A program made the translations under genes and the position numbers. The notes beneath the pieces are model-generated. The model did not search any database, was not told the origin of the DNA, and was given only the letters and a program-made list of their open reading frames with translations. A stretch of 51,000 bases of DNA from Diphasiastrum complanatum (lineage: Eukaryota; Streptophyta; Lycopodiopsida; Lycopodiales; Lycopodiaceae). The DNA lies in assembly GCA_029204225.1 (NCBI GenBank), contig CM055095.1, forward strand, positions 22,721,633 to 22,772,632. The letters are read 5' to 3'. This document shows, one piece after another, positions 20,795-30,763 of this stretch. Numbering within the stretch: position 1 is the first letter of the stretch; the number at the start of each line of letters is the position of its first letter.

Positions 20795-21545
20795 TCCGTC
20801 ACGATCTCAGCCGAGCACCTTGTCTCACATCTCAACCGAATACCCTCTCTTCCATCTCAGCCGAGCCTCTCTCTCTCTCTTACCATCTTGACCGACACAA
20901 CGCAGGTGCATCAAAACCAAATTTTTTTTTTTATCTCAACCGGAGCTCATGCTCACATCTCAACCGGAGTGCTCAGTTAAATCTCAACCGACATAGTGCA
21001 TCCCATCTCAGCCGGAGCCTTCCTTTGAAATCTTGACCGAGGCACTTCTTTGGAATCTCGATCGGAGCCTTCCTTTGAAATCTTGACCGAAGCACTTCTT
21101 TGAATCTCGACCGGAGCGCTCACTAGAGTCTTGACTGAAGTGCTCTCTGAGATCTCGACCGAAGTACCGCTGAAATCTCAACCGAAGCGCCCGCTAGAAT
21201 CTCAGCCGAAGTGCTCGCTGAAATCTCGACCGAAGCGCTCGTTGGAATCTCAGCCAAAGTGTTCCCTGGAATCTCGACCGAAGCGCTCACTGGAATCTCA
21301 GCCAAAGTGTTCGCTGGAATCTCAGCCGAAGCGCTCGCTGGAATCTTAGCCGAAGTGTTTGCTGAAATCTCAACAGAAGTGTCCGCTGAAGTCTCAGCCG
21401 AAGTGCCAGTTCAGATCTCGACCGAAGCCGAAGTGCTCGTTCAAATCTCGACCGAAGCCAAAGTGATCTCGACCGGAGCCGAAGTGGCCGCTCAAATCTC
21501 AACCGGATTCGAAGGCAACGATCAAATCTCGACCGGAGGAATTCG
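20795..21545 (+). repeat. 24-bp minisatellite (ATCTCGACCGAAGCGCTCGC type)
   Basis: Roughly 25-28 degenerate units, mostly 24 bp, each beginning ATCTC(A/G)(A/G)CCG. Early units (20800-21000) are more irregular. From 21211 the array is open in one frame, where each unit encodes an octapeptide of the type EISTEALA. It leads straight into the gag domain. Confidence 0.85.
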
Positions 21546-22410
21546 ATCAGTTCTCAACCGAAGCAATCAGGTCAAAGCTCGACTGGAGATTACAGATCCT
21601 GACATCCCAGAAGATTATCCATACGAGATCAGGTCCCCTGTAGCTGAACAAATCCGATGTAATAGATTCTACCGAATGCGGTCCCAACCCTACAAGCCAT
21701 CCACAAACCCATTCGAAGGACAAGAACATGATAGAGCCGAGTCCTCGCGAGCCAGAACCCATGTTCATGGTGTTGAAACATCCCATGCCAGAACCAACCT
21801 TAATGGAGTCTCTGCTACCTACAATGCTCATCATGAGAGACGTACACCCAAACTAGATCTACCAAAGTTTGACGGTAGTTCGGACCCTCAAAGATTTTTG
21901 CAAATCTTTGAGAATGCATGTGATGTATATGGCGAGACATCACCCGGTGCCATGATTCAACTCTTCTCGATGACCATGATCGATCGAGCACGAGAATGGT
22001 TTTTTAACCTTGATCGTGAAGATAAACGTGGCTGGTCACTCTTGAAGGAGGCCTTTATCAAACGCTTCAAGCCATTTCGCTTGATAGAAAGCCCTTTCGT
22101 CAAGCTAAGTAATATCAAAATGACAAAAGACGAACGAGTACAAGACTATATTGAGCGTTTCAAACGACTCAAAAGTCAAGTACAAGAACAGCCCTCTGAA
22201 CAGATGCTCATCATCTGGTTCTTAGTCAGTCTTCCAAGATGGATTAGACGCGAGCTTAAATCCAATGATGAATATACGAGCCTAAAGTTAGCTATGTCTG
22301 ATGCCATCAAGGAAGAAGACGAAGGATCAGATATTGACGAATCTAGGGAAAGGCAAGCACCACGTGCTCATGTCCATGAGTTGAAGCCGATCGAGGACAC
22401 CAGAGATTAG
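21211..22410 (+). CDS. Ty3/gypsy-like Gag with octapeptide-repeat N-terminus
   Basis: A 399-codon frame. Residues 1 to about 110 are the repeat-encoded region (EISTEAL, EISAKVF and similar). The retrotransposon gag capsid domain follows from about residue 210: LDLPKFDGSSDPQRFLQIFE, AREWFFNL, FIKRFKP and DYIERFKRLKSQV. It would form the particle core. The frame ends at TAG 22408-22410, and the same frame is then open to 22929. The start codon is uncertain because the repeats allow upstream starts in other frames. The amber could be a mutation or, less likely, a read-through stop. No gypsy protease or RT follows; copia A is inserted 730 bp downstream. Confidence 0.75.
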   Translation: MLAEISTEALVGISAKVFPGISTEALTGISAKVFAGISAEALAGILAEVFAEISTEVSAEVSAEVPVQISTEAEVLVQISTEAKVISTGAEVAAQISTGFEGNDQISTGGIRSVLNRSNQVKARLEITDPDIPEDYPYEIRSPVAEQIRCNRFYRMRSQPYKPSTNPFEGQEHDRAESSRARTHVHGVETSHARTNLNGVSATYNAHHERRTPKLDLPKFDGSSDPQRFLQIFENACDVYGETSPGAMIQLFSMTMIDRAREWFFNLDREDKRGWSLLKEAFIKRFKPFRLIESPFVKLSNIKMTKDERVQDYIERFKRLKSQVQEQPSEQMLIIWFLVSLPRWIRRELKSNDEYTSLKLAMSDAIKEEDEGSDIDESRERQAPRAHVHELKPIEDTRD

Positions 22411-22929
22411 CTTTGGAAATTACAACTGGCATTGCTTAATAAACAACACCAACTTCAGATGGAGAAACTCACCCATGAGTTTCAAGCTACCCTGAAGTCT
22501 ATCCAAGGCAGTATGCCTGGTCAGTCAAACCCTGCACAGGTACCTTATAGACGAAAAACAATATGGTTCCCACACTGCCGGGCTACGCATCCTGTTGATG
22601 CTTGTCCTTCATATCGACCTATCCAAGCACATACAGTTCAACAATATGAAGAACACCCATCCCAATCTGGAAATGCCTTGTCTTATCCTGACTATCCATC
22701 AGAAAGTCCAGACCCACTAGCCATACAAGATGGCTATGCAGTTATACAAGGGCCACTCCACACCAAATGCTTCGTCTGTGGTGAAACTGGCCACTTCATG
22801 GTTGATTGTGTCAAGACCAAGTACCATCTTGAGTGTCCCGACTGTATAAGAAAACACAGTTTCAAAGACTGTCCAAAACAGCCAACTAAGATCCTACCTG
22901 CCCGTCACGTCAGTTATGAATCACAATAG
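22411..22929 (+). pseudogene. Gypsy-like Gag C-terminus with zinc knuckle
   Basis: In frame with the preceding gag after one TAG. An ATG at 22432 gives 165 codons. It begins with a helical, Gln-rich stretch (LNKQHQLQMEKLTHEFQ) and contains a CCHC knuckle, CFVCGETGHFMVDC, followed by a second Cys-rich segment CPDCIRKHSFKDCP. This is the nucleocapsid part that binds RNA. As a separate frame it lacks a capsid domain, so its separation is probably a single-base defect. Confidence 0.7.
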
Positions 22930-23140
22930 GATCTTCATGACAACAACACAAGCACCATAGCAACTACCAGTTAAACCTGCTGCTCAATCGAGAAGTTTTT
23001 TGTAAACTTCTACATCACTATCCAATACGCCAATACCATAATGCAAAAAGACAATCTGAAATGATTCCTTGTCGAACAAAAGTAAAACTGATATTCCGTC
23101 ATCTGCTACAATGTCCAACCAAGAGCAACCTCCATAGGGA
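22930..23140 (+). other. Gypsy-like element interior, no clear coding
   Basis: Short stretch between the gag relic and copia A. Its natural continuation resumes at 29374 after the copia insertion. Confidence 0.4.
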
Positions 23141-23145
23141 ATTGA
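23141..23145. repeat. Target-site duplication ATTGA, left
   Basis: Identical to 29369-29373. Confidence 0.9.
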
Positions 23146-23885
23146 TGTGAAGAATTGAAAAAGATTATCTATGTTAGATATAGGGGTCTTATGTTTTTTT
23201 TTACATCAAGCATCTAGGTGTAGGATGTTGATAGGAATAAATTTGGCATAGATGGCAAATTATGCATTTCCACTTGTAATGCCACTATTGAGCCAAAATA
23301 AAGTAAGAGGCTAAACACTTGCTAGTTAGAGTGTAGACAAGTGTAAAGTTTTTGTTTGATGAATTCCAAGAGGTCCAATAGGATTTAGAGGTGGAACCTT
23401 GTGAGGTCCAATAGGAAATTGAGGTGTGTTTGAATATAGTCCAATAGAATTAAGAGGTGCATAGATCAATGATCCAATAGGATCAAGAGGTGACAAAATA
23501 TGGTCCAATCATAGTTAAGCATAGTGGTAGCTCGTGGACCTACTAGTATCATTGTACTCCTCATTTTGAAGTCAACTGATTTGGTGATTTCATGGATTTT
23601 GTGAGTTATTGTATTTCTAGCTTTCTCTCTCTACCCGAGAGCTCATGATGCATTTTCTCTCTCTACCTGAGGAGAGCAGCTTGTTTTTACTTAGATTATT
23701 TTTTGAATACTTCCCACACGTGTGAGTGAGACTTGGAAGTGATTGAATGCATGTAGTAGTGTGTTTTTGCCATAGGATTCAAGATTGATTTTGAATCTCA
23801 ATCTAGTCTTGATCTTGGTGCATCTACACACCTTAGGAGATCACAAGTACATGTAGTGGACAGTCCACACGTGTGAAATTCAACA
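23146..23885 (+). repeat. 5' LTR of copia A
   Basis: Starts TGTGAAG and ends TTCAACA. CACACGTGTG occurs at 23717-23726 and 23866-23875, the latter 10 bp from the LTR end. Confidence 0.95.
23866..23875. promoter_or_regulatory. CACACGTGTG palindrome (G-box-containing) in a copia LTR
   Basis: One of 12 exact occurrences read by eye: 2359, 7172, 23717, 23866, 29198, 34998, 38652, 38803, 42796, 43138, 44097 (starts) and this position counted once. All lie in copia LTRs or leaders. The centre CACGTG is the classic plant G-box/E-box core bound by bZIP and bHLH factors; binding here is inferred. Confidence 0.5.
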
Positions 23886-23898
23886 TGGTATCAGAGCC
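23886..23898 (+). other. Primer-binding site, tRNA-iMet type
   Basis: TGGTATCAGAGCC directly after the LTR end, the standard copia site for minus-strand priming. Confidence 0.9.
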
Positions 23899-24642
23899 TA
23901 CCTAAGGTTACCATGCATTTTGATCCATCTAAGTGAAAAAATTTTCATCAATCTTGAGCTAGAAGTTGTCAAGGCCCATTTTCCTAGCTATCTTGTTCAA
24001 TCTTGGATCAAAAGAGATCAAAAGGACATTGATTGGGTCTGACCTGGTACTGTACGGAATCAGGTGCTCAGACACGTGTGAGGAACATCCAATTTCAGTT
24101 TGGAAGTTCTCTCTCATGTTTAATCCATTTATCTTGCTTGATAGCTTGTCTTGAAGCTATTTTTGTCTAGTTTCTGTTGCAATCAGTTTCATTCCATTTG
24201 GTTGAGCCAATCAAAAGTTATAAGCTTTTGAAGAGGGTTAGGTAGGGCACCTAGACCTGGGTGGACACATTTGGTTTGGTCAAGAGATTGCTTGGTTGAT
24301 CCAAAATCACAGTTGTATGCTTGCCAATCTCATCTATATGTGATCTAGGCACTGTTTTGAGATCTTAGCCATTTTGTTTCATGCAATATCATTGTATTTG
24401 TGTCAAATTTGGTTTCTTAGTGTATTTCACACGTGCTAAGAGTGTTAGATCCTAACTTTGCCTATACTCCATCATTTGATGTGAAATAGATCTTGTTTTA
24501 GAGAGATTTGAGTAGCTAGTGAGAATCAATTCACAAATTGTTGCAAGATCTTTCATAGGAGGAGATAGTACTCAATTATTGGATCCTATTGAAAGTGTGT
24601 AACAACATTTATTGTTCATCATTTGAGTTTTCTTCACTTCAA

Positions 24643-25234
24643 ATGTCTTCAATGGGTTCATCCTTGTTGGAACCAAGTGAAAGATTGACCACTTCAAATT
24701 ATTCAATTTGGAAAATGAGGATGGAGTCCATCTTGATCCTTCAAGACGTGATGGACATAGTTCTTGGCCTTGGAAGAACCACAAGTTCTTCAAGAGGTTC
24801 AAAAATACAAAAATAGAGCTAGGATGGCTCTCCACTACATTAAGATGAATGTCTCTAATGAGATATTGAGGGAGATAGGTACTTGTACAACAGCCAAAGA
24901 AGCTTGGGAGTGTCTCAAGACTATCTATGAGGCTAAGAATACCTCTAGGCTTCTCACTCTTAGGAATAAAATCTTTCAAAGTAGCCAAAAGAGTGATGAG
25001 AGTGCATCTAGTTATGTTTTGAGAGTAAAAGATATTCATAGAGAGCTTGCTTGCATTGGTGATTCCATCAATCAAAATGAGCTAGTTCAAGTCATTCTCA
25101 ATGGCTTGAGAAGTGAATTTGATAACCTTGTCCAATCCTATGCCATTGGAGGCTCTCCAAAGTGTGCTAATTTCAGAAGAATCAAGACAAGAGTACAAGC
25201 TCTTGAGGATGGACAAGCTTTCTCTCACTCATAA
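24643..25234 (+). pseudogene. Copia A gag, frameshifted
   Basis: Starts at ATG 24643 (MSSMGSSLLEPSERL), then NYSIWKMRMESILILQDVMD. A frameshift near 24770 moves the rest (MALHYIKMNVSNEILREIG, LLTLRNKIFQSSQKSDESAS, ELACIGDSINQNEL) into the +1 frame. Near 25148 a 20-bp deletion relative to copia B shifts it again into the frame of the pol ORF. Copia B (35775-36761) shows what the undamaged reading order looks like. At the site of the family I TGA this element has a Cys codon. Confidence 0.85.
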
Positions 25235-28200
25235 TGATGGCAAAGCTCTCTTTGCCAAGGATAAGCACAAAGAGAGGAGCAAGAACCAACATCAACAATC
25301 CTCAAGCAAGGACAAAGTCAAATCCAAAGACAAAGATGAGGAGGAAGATGATTCCTCTAATGCTTCATCATCCAAGCTCAAGAAGAAGAAGAAGATCAAG
25401 TGCTTTTATTGTGGCAAGAAAGGTCATTATGCCACCAATTGCTTCAAAAAGAAGAATCAACTCAAGCAAGCCAATATTACCAATGAGAAGGAAGACACTA
25501 TTGCAAGTGATGGAGAGGGATCTCTTATGGTCTCTAGTTTCTCATCTACTCCTTTTAAGAAGGACGACCTATGGTATATTGATAGTGGAGCCTCTTCACA
25601 TATGTGTAGCTCCAAGGACTCTTTCTCTTCTATTGCACCTTATGATGGAGTGAAGAAATCAATATACACTGCAAATGATTTTGAATGTCCTATTGAAGGC
25701 ATAGGGAACATTCCCTTGAAGCTTGCATCGTCTAAAGTTCTCTCTCTCTCTAGAGTTCTTTATGTACCTAAGCTTACCAAGAATCTTATTAGTGTTGGCC
25801 AATTGCTTGATAATGGCCTTGATGTAAAATTCAATGTTGATACTTGCACTATCAAGAAGAATGATGAGATACTTGCATTAGGATCTAGATTTGGTGGCAT
25901 CTATAAACTAGATCCAAATGAGTATGTGAATGCTTGTAATGTTGCTCTTGTGAACAAGCTCTCTATGGAGGAATTATGGCATAGGAGGTTGGGACATCCC
26001 AACTACAAATCCATGCTCTCTATGATCAAAGAATCCAAAGCTATTGGCTTGCCAAAGTCATTCTCCAAGAAGATCAAGCCTTGTGAGGCTTGTGCTATTG
26101 CTAAATCTCACAAAAAGCTATTTACAAGATCTTCTATCAAAAGCAAGCATCCTTTGGAGTTAATCCACTCGGATGTGCATTTCTCATCAACTACAAGCAA
26201 GGGAGGAGCCACTTGTTTTGTTACTTTCATTGATGATTACACAAGATTCACTTGGATATATATTCTTGCTTCAAAATCTATGGTGTTTGATCATTTCCTT
26301 ATTTTCAAAGCTTATGTAGAGAAGCAATTCTCATTCAAGATTAAAGCTCTTAGAAGTGATGGAGGTGGTGAATATATCTCCAATAAATTTCAAGATTTTT
26401 GTGAGCTTGAAGGCATCAAAAGAGAGTTTTCTTGTGCCTACTCTCCATCTCAAAATGGAGTGGCCGAGAGAAAGAATAGATCTCTATGTGAATGTGCAAA
26501 ATCTATGAGAATTGAGGCATCTTTGCCCAAAGATTTTTGGGGAGAAGCCATTAATTGTGCAAATTATCTTTGCAATAGGCTCCCACATATAGCTCTTGGA
26601 GGAAAGTCACCATATGAAATCTTATTTTTGAAGAAGCCTAAGGTTGATCACCTTAGAGTTTTTGGATGCCTATGCTTTGTCCATATTCCCTTGGAAACAA
26701 GGAAGAAGGAAGATCCTAGTGCATGCAAAGGGATCATGGTTGGATACTCATCCACCAAGAAGGCCTATAGAGTCTTTATACTCTCTACTTCTCAAGTTAT
26801 TGAAAGTAGAGATGTTGTCTTTCATGAAGATCAACACTCATCATTTGAAGAGGCCGAGATCAAGAAATCTATGGATGCATCATCAATTATTGATTTTGAA
26901 GACAATCATGATGTGATGGGGTCGAGATTTGAAGAAGACTCTCCTCGGATTTTTTCACCAAGAAGATCCATGAGAGATAGATCCGAGCCTAAGAGGCTCT
27001 CATATGTTGACAAAGGCAAACAAGTGGATATTGATTCCACTAATTATGTTTTTTATGTCTCTCATGAAGAGCCAAAGAATGTACAAGAGGCACTCAATAC
27101 CAAGGAGTGGTATGATGCCATGAAGCAAGAGTATGATGCATTGATCACCAACAATACTTGGGAGCTTGTGGATCCTCCATCCAACAAGCATGTGATTGGT
27201 TGCAAGTGGGTATTTCGGATCAAGTTCAATCACGATGGCACCATCAACAAGCATAAAGCAAGATTATATGCCAAAGGATTTGCTCAAATCCATGGTCTTG
27301 ATTATGAGGAGACCTTTGCACCCGTTGCAAAGATGGTGACAATAATAATTCTTATTTCTCTTGCTTGTTTTTTCAAGTGGAAGGTGTTCCAATTAGATGT
27401 ATCCAATGCTTTTCTAAATGGTTATCTTGAGGAGGAGATCTATATGGAACAACCTCAAGGATTCATCAAGGATGAGTCCAAAGTGTGCTTGCTCTTCAAA
27501 AGTCTTTATGGACTCAAGCAAGCACCAAGATCATGGTATTCAAGACTTAACTCTTTTCTTATCTCACTAGGATTTACTCTTAGTGACTATGATCCTTCCA
27601 TGTATCTAAAGTTTGTTGATAGCAATATTGTCATTCTTCTAATTTATGTTGATGACATTATTCTTTGTGGAAGTTGTATAAAGCTAGTTGATGAAACCAA
27701 GCTAGCACTTGGATGTGAGTTTAAAATGCAAGATCTAGGAGAGATACATTACATCCTAGGCCTAGAAATTGATTTTTATGAAAATCATGTCTTTATATGC
27801 CAATCTAGATATGCTCACTCTATGTTGAAAAAATTCCATATGGAAAATTCTAAGAGCATAGATACTCCAATGGAGCAAATTGTAAAAGATCCTAATAAAG
27901 GTGATGAAAGATCCTTTGAGGACATCACACTTTTTAGGAGTCTTGTAGGCTCCTTGATTTGGCTTACCATTACTAGGCCCGATCTTAGTTTTTGTGTGCA
28001 CAAATTGAGTCAATTTATGCAAGATCCTAAGATCCATCATTGGAAGATGGCCAAGAGGATTCTAAGATATGTATCTTCATCTTGTGATTATGGTCTACTC
28101 TATAAAAGTGAAAATCTATCCATTATTGGCTACTCGAATTCGGACTTTGCAAGTGACAAGATGGATCGAAAGTCTATTAGTGCATACACTATCTTTCTTG

Positions 28201-28610
28201 GAGGCAATCTAATATCTTGGCTTTCCAAAAAGCAAGATACTATATCTCTCTCTTCATGTGAGGCCGAGTACAAAGCAATCACTACAACTACCAAAGAAGT
28301 GCTTTGGATCAAGAGGTTATTAATGGAACTAAAGTGCATCAAGGAGGATGATCCTCCAATGATCAAGTGTGATAACATCTCGGCCCAAGCTCTTGCCAAT
28401 AATCCCATATTTCATGCAAGAAGCAAGCACATAGAAGTGGCACACCATTTTGTGAGAGAAAAACTTATTGGAGGAGAAATCTATTTGGAGCATATCAACT
28501 CGTCCTCTTGTATTGCCGATCTACTCACCAAGCCTTTGAGCAAAAGTGCTTTCATCAAGCATAGATCTAATCTTGGAGTTATATCAAGATCAATGCTCAA
28601 ATCTTCATAG
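25113..28610 (+). CDS. Copia A Gag C-terminus-Pol polyprotein (PR-INT-RT-RH)
   Basis: A 1165-codon frame. Approximate residues: zinc knuckle CFYCGKKGHYATNC at 97, protease YIDSGASSHM at 155, integrase zinc domain LWHRRLGH at 288 with CEACAIAKSH, integrase core HSD at 352, DGGGEY at 416 and GVAERKN at 451. RT follows with KARLYAKGFAQ, FQLDVSNAFLNG and YVDD at about 845. RNase H has GYSNSDFASD at about 1006, SSCEAEYKA and CDNISAQ, then ARSKHIEVAHHFVRE and the LTKPLSKSAF end. Protease, integrase and RT catalytic residues are in place. In RNase H, SNSD replaces the commoner SDSD. The frame starts inside gag because of the upstream damage, so normal Gag-Pol synthesis is unlikely. Confidence 0.95.
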   Translation: MNLITLSNPMPLEALQSVLISEESRQEYKLLRMDKLSLTHNDGKALFAKDKHKERSKNQHQQSSSKDKVKSKDKDEEEDDSSNASSSKLKKKKKIKCFYCGKKGHYATNCFKKKNQLKQANITNEKEDTIASDGEGSLMVSSFSSTPFKKDDLWYIDSGASSHMCSSKDSFSSIAPYDGVKKSIYTANDFECPIEGIGNIPLKLASSKVLSLSRVLYVPKLTKNLISVGQLLDNGLDVKFNVDTCTIKKNDEILALGSRFGGIYKLDPNEYVNACNVALVNKLSMEELWHRRLGHPNYKSMLSMIKESKAIGLPKSFSKKIKPCEACAIAKSHKKLFTRSSIKSKHPLELIHSDVHFSSTTSKGGATCFVTFIDDYTRFTWIYILASKSMVFDHFLIFKAYVEKQFSFKIKALRSDGGGEYISNKFQDFCELEGIKREFSCAYSPSQNGVAERKNRSLCECAKSMRIEASLPKDFWGEAINCANYLCNRLPHIALGGKSPYEILFLKKPKVDHLRVFGCLCFVHIPLETRKKEDPSACKGIMVGYSSTKKAYRVFILSTSQVIESRDVVFHEDQHSSFEEAEIKKSMDASSIIDFEDNHDVMGSRFEEDSPRIFSPRRSMRDRSEPKRLSYVDKGKQVDIDSTNYVFYVSHEEPKNVQEALNTKEWYDAMKQEYDALITNNTWELVDPPSNKHVIGCKWVFRIKFNHDGTINKHKARLYAKGFAQIHGLDYEETFAPVAKMVTIIILISLACFFKWKVFQLDVSNAFLNGYLEEEIYMEQPQGFIKDESKVCLLFKSLYGLKQAPRSWYSRLNSFLISLGFTLSDYDPSMYLKFVDSNIVILLIYVDDIILCGSCIKLVDETKLALGCEFKMQDLGEIHYILGLEIDFYENHVFICQSRYAHSMLKKFHMENSKSIDTPMEQIVKDPNKGDERSFEDITLFRSLVGSLIWLTITRPDLSFCVHKLSQFMQDPKIHHWKMAKRILRYVSSSCDYGLLYKSENLSIIGYSNSDFASDKMDRKSISAYTIFLGGNLISWLSKKQDTISLSSCEAEYKAITTTTKEVLWIKRLLMELKCIKEDDPPMIKCDNISAQALANNPIFHARSKHIEVAHHFVREKLIGGEIYLEHINSSSCIADLLTKPLSKSAFIKHRSNLGVISRSMLKSS

Positions 28611-28620
28611 ATAATTTTTT

Positions 28621-28628
28621 AGGAGGAG
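28621..28628 (+). other. Polypurine tract of copia A
   Basis: AGGAGGAG after a T run, immediately before the 3' LTR; primes plus-strand synthesis in this family. Confidence 0.75.
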
Positions 28629-29368
28629 TGTGAAGAATTGAAAAAGATTATCTATGTTAGATATAGGGGTCTTATGTTTTTTTTTATATCAAGCATCTAG
28701 GTGTAGGATGTTGATAGGAATAAATTTGGCATAGATGGCAAATTATGCATTTCCACTTGTAATGCCACTATTGAGCCAAAATAGAGTAAGAGGCTAAGCA
28801 CTTGCTAATTAGAGTGTAGACAAGTGTAAAGTTTTTGTTTGATGAATTCCAAGAGGTCCAATAGGATTTAGAGGTGGAACCTTGTGAGGTCCAATAGGAA
28901 ATTGAGGTGTGCTTGAATATAGTCCAATAGAATTAAGAGGTGCATAGATCAATGATCCAATAGGATCAAGAGGTGACAAAATATGGTCCAATCATAGTTA
29001 AGCATAGTGGTAGCTTGTGGACCTACTAGTATCATTGTACTCCTCATTTTGAAGTCAACTGATTTGGTGATTTCATGGATTTTGTGAGTTATTGAATTTC
29101 TAGCTTTCTCTCTCTACCCGAGAGCTCATGATGTATTTTCTCTCTCTACTTGAGGAGAGCGGCTTGTTTTTACTTAGATTATTTTTTGAATACTTCCCAC
29201 ACGTGTGAGTGAGAGTTGGAAGTGATTGAATGCATGTAGTAGTGTGTTTTTGCCATAGGATTCAAGATTGATCTTGAATCTCAATCTAGTCTTGATCTTG
29301 GTGCATCTACACACCTTAGGAGATCACAAGTACATGTAGTGGACAATCCACACGTGTAAAATTCAACA
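28629..29368 (+). repeat. 3' LTR of copia A
   Basis: Same length and ends as the 5' LTR. CACACGTGTG at 29198-29207 is intact; the terminal copy has become CACACGTGTA. Confidence 0.95.
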
Positions 29369-29373
29369 ATTGA
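29369..29373. repeat. Target-site duplication ATTGA, right
   Basis: Identical to 23141-23145. Confidence 0.9.
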
Positions 29374-30763
29374 CAGTTTTTCTCCCCTTCTACAACCTCA
29401 AATCTAATTGTCTATCTACATGCAAATAAGATTTCCAATGTGCCAATACACAATAAATCTAGGATTCAGAAATCCACTTAGAGATTCGGTTTTGAATCTC
29501 TTGTTTGACGAGGTCCTCAGGACATAGTACCTCACCCATACCTGCATCTCACGCTATATCTTACAATATCTGCTATCAATGATGGTAGATTTAGTGTAAC
29601 CAACCCTAATTTGTTTTGACAAGGGCATGTCAAAGTAAGTCACATTACTCTACAAAACAACTGAAATATTGCAATTATCAAGGTACATTATCAATGTTGA
29701 TGAATGCAAGTTTTGTTCAGCAAGTGCTATACAGTTCTCACTCTCTGAAACATTTGTTTATTTCCTTGTTTCTCTTCACCTATTTTGTGTGATTGATTTT
29801 TGCATGCAAGTGTCTTGTGGAGACCAACCACCACCTATATTGGTTGTTCAGCCAAAAAAGACCTACAAAAGCAGGCAAAGCAGCTAGAAGAAATAAAAAG
29901 AAAGATCCAGGAAGCTGAGGAGGAAAGGACAAAACTTAAACAACAGATGAGTCAGATCGATCTTGATCAAAAGAAACTCTCTGGAGTAATGATAGTTGAA
30001 TCCCCTCTTATGAAGCCCAAAGAGATCCAAAAGTAACAGATCAAAAGAAAGAGCTGTAGAAAATGAAAGATGAAGACATTCGTGAACCTACAAATAGAGC
30101 AAGCTCCTCACCCAACAAGTGGTGGTCGAAGCTCGACATTGCAAGGGTCCAAGGCTGCAATTGTAGAACTATCAGTTCCTTCACCTTGTCACCAAGCCTT
30201 CATCATGTTTCCTCACCGTTACCAAACCGTCCATCCAAAACTGTTTCTACCACCAAATTTTTGATGATGAGTCCATCCCCTTGAGACTGATAACCAAGAT
30301 TTGTGCTACCTATCATAAAAGAGCATCGACAAGACTGGAACTTCAACTAAGAGAAGAACCACGGAAACATCCAGAGGCAAATGGAGGATACAGACCTCCT
30401 AGAAGAAACCAAAGATGGAATTTGCCAAGAAACCAAAGATGAAACCGTGAATGGTAGATACAAGTGACTAAACAAAGAGACACATGAAAAGCACTCGAGC
30501 ATGCAAGTTGTGAAACTGCTGAGAACTCTCCAAATTTTGAGAATGTCAACCCATTACAGCAATAAGACATTCTAATCCAATCGTGGCAATTCATGAAAGA
30601 CAATTTTTGTGATAAAGACTGGCGACAATAAGCACTTGGTTTTATGTAAGCGAACTAGGATCTACGCTTTTCCAAGTGACGATCGAAAATGCCAATGCAA
30701 AGCGGAGCGACATCGTCCAATATGAGTTACAGTGGGTCCTGCAACACATTAGGGGTGGGATAA
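29374..30763 (+). pseudogene. Coding relic of the gypsy-like element
   Basis: Continuation of the element that contains the 21.2-22.9 kb gag, after copia A. Readable pieces in drifting frames include a coiled-coil-like stretch near 29880 (KQLEEIKRKIQEAEEERTKL), then ITKICATYHKRAS near 30290, EEPRKHPEANGGYRPPRR near 30350 and PLQQ...ILIQSWQFM near 30560. The last bases before the LTR form a purine-rich AGGGGTGGGA tract (30751-30760), as expected for a polypurine tract. None of these pieces looks like protease, RT or integrase, so pol is either deleted or was never present. I do not recognise the family. Confidence 0.5.

Larger units (their letters stand above)
23146..29368 (+). mobile_element. 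Ty1/copia retrotransposon A, complete with TSD
   Basis: 6223 bp with two 740-bp LTRs (23146-23885, 28629-29368), flanked by ATTGA (23141-23145 and 29369-29373). The primer site TGGTATCAGAGCC (23886-23898) directly abuts the 5' LTR, and the purine tract AGGAGGAG (28621-28628) precedes the 3' LTR. By eye the LTRs differ at about 14 of 740 positions, so the insertion is moderately recent. Gag is broken by a frameshift near 24770 and a 20-bp deletion near 25148 relative to copia B. The pol frame is open from protease to RNase H. Confidence 0.95.

Noticed and set aside
23326-23508. 60-codon minus-strand frame with repeated PIGP/PLNPIG units, present in both A LTRs (also 28809-28991)
   Set aside because: Arises from the repeated GTCCAATAGGA motif of the LTR; probably regulatory DNA repeats rather than a protein.
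24572-25075. Minus-strand 167-codon frame across copia A gag (also 35835-36173, 27762-28040)
   Set aside because: Antisense shadow of gag/pol; the sense strand carries all the motifs.
26644-26916. Alternative-frame ORF within copia A integrase
   Set aside because: Overlaps the 1165-codon pol frame, which explains the sequence fully.
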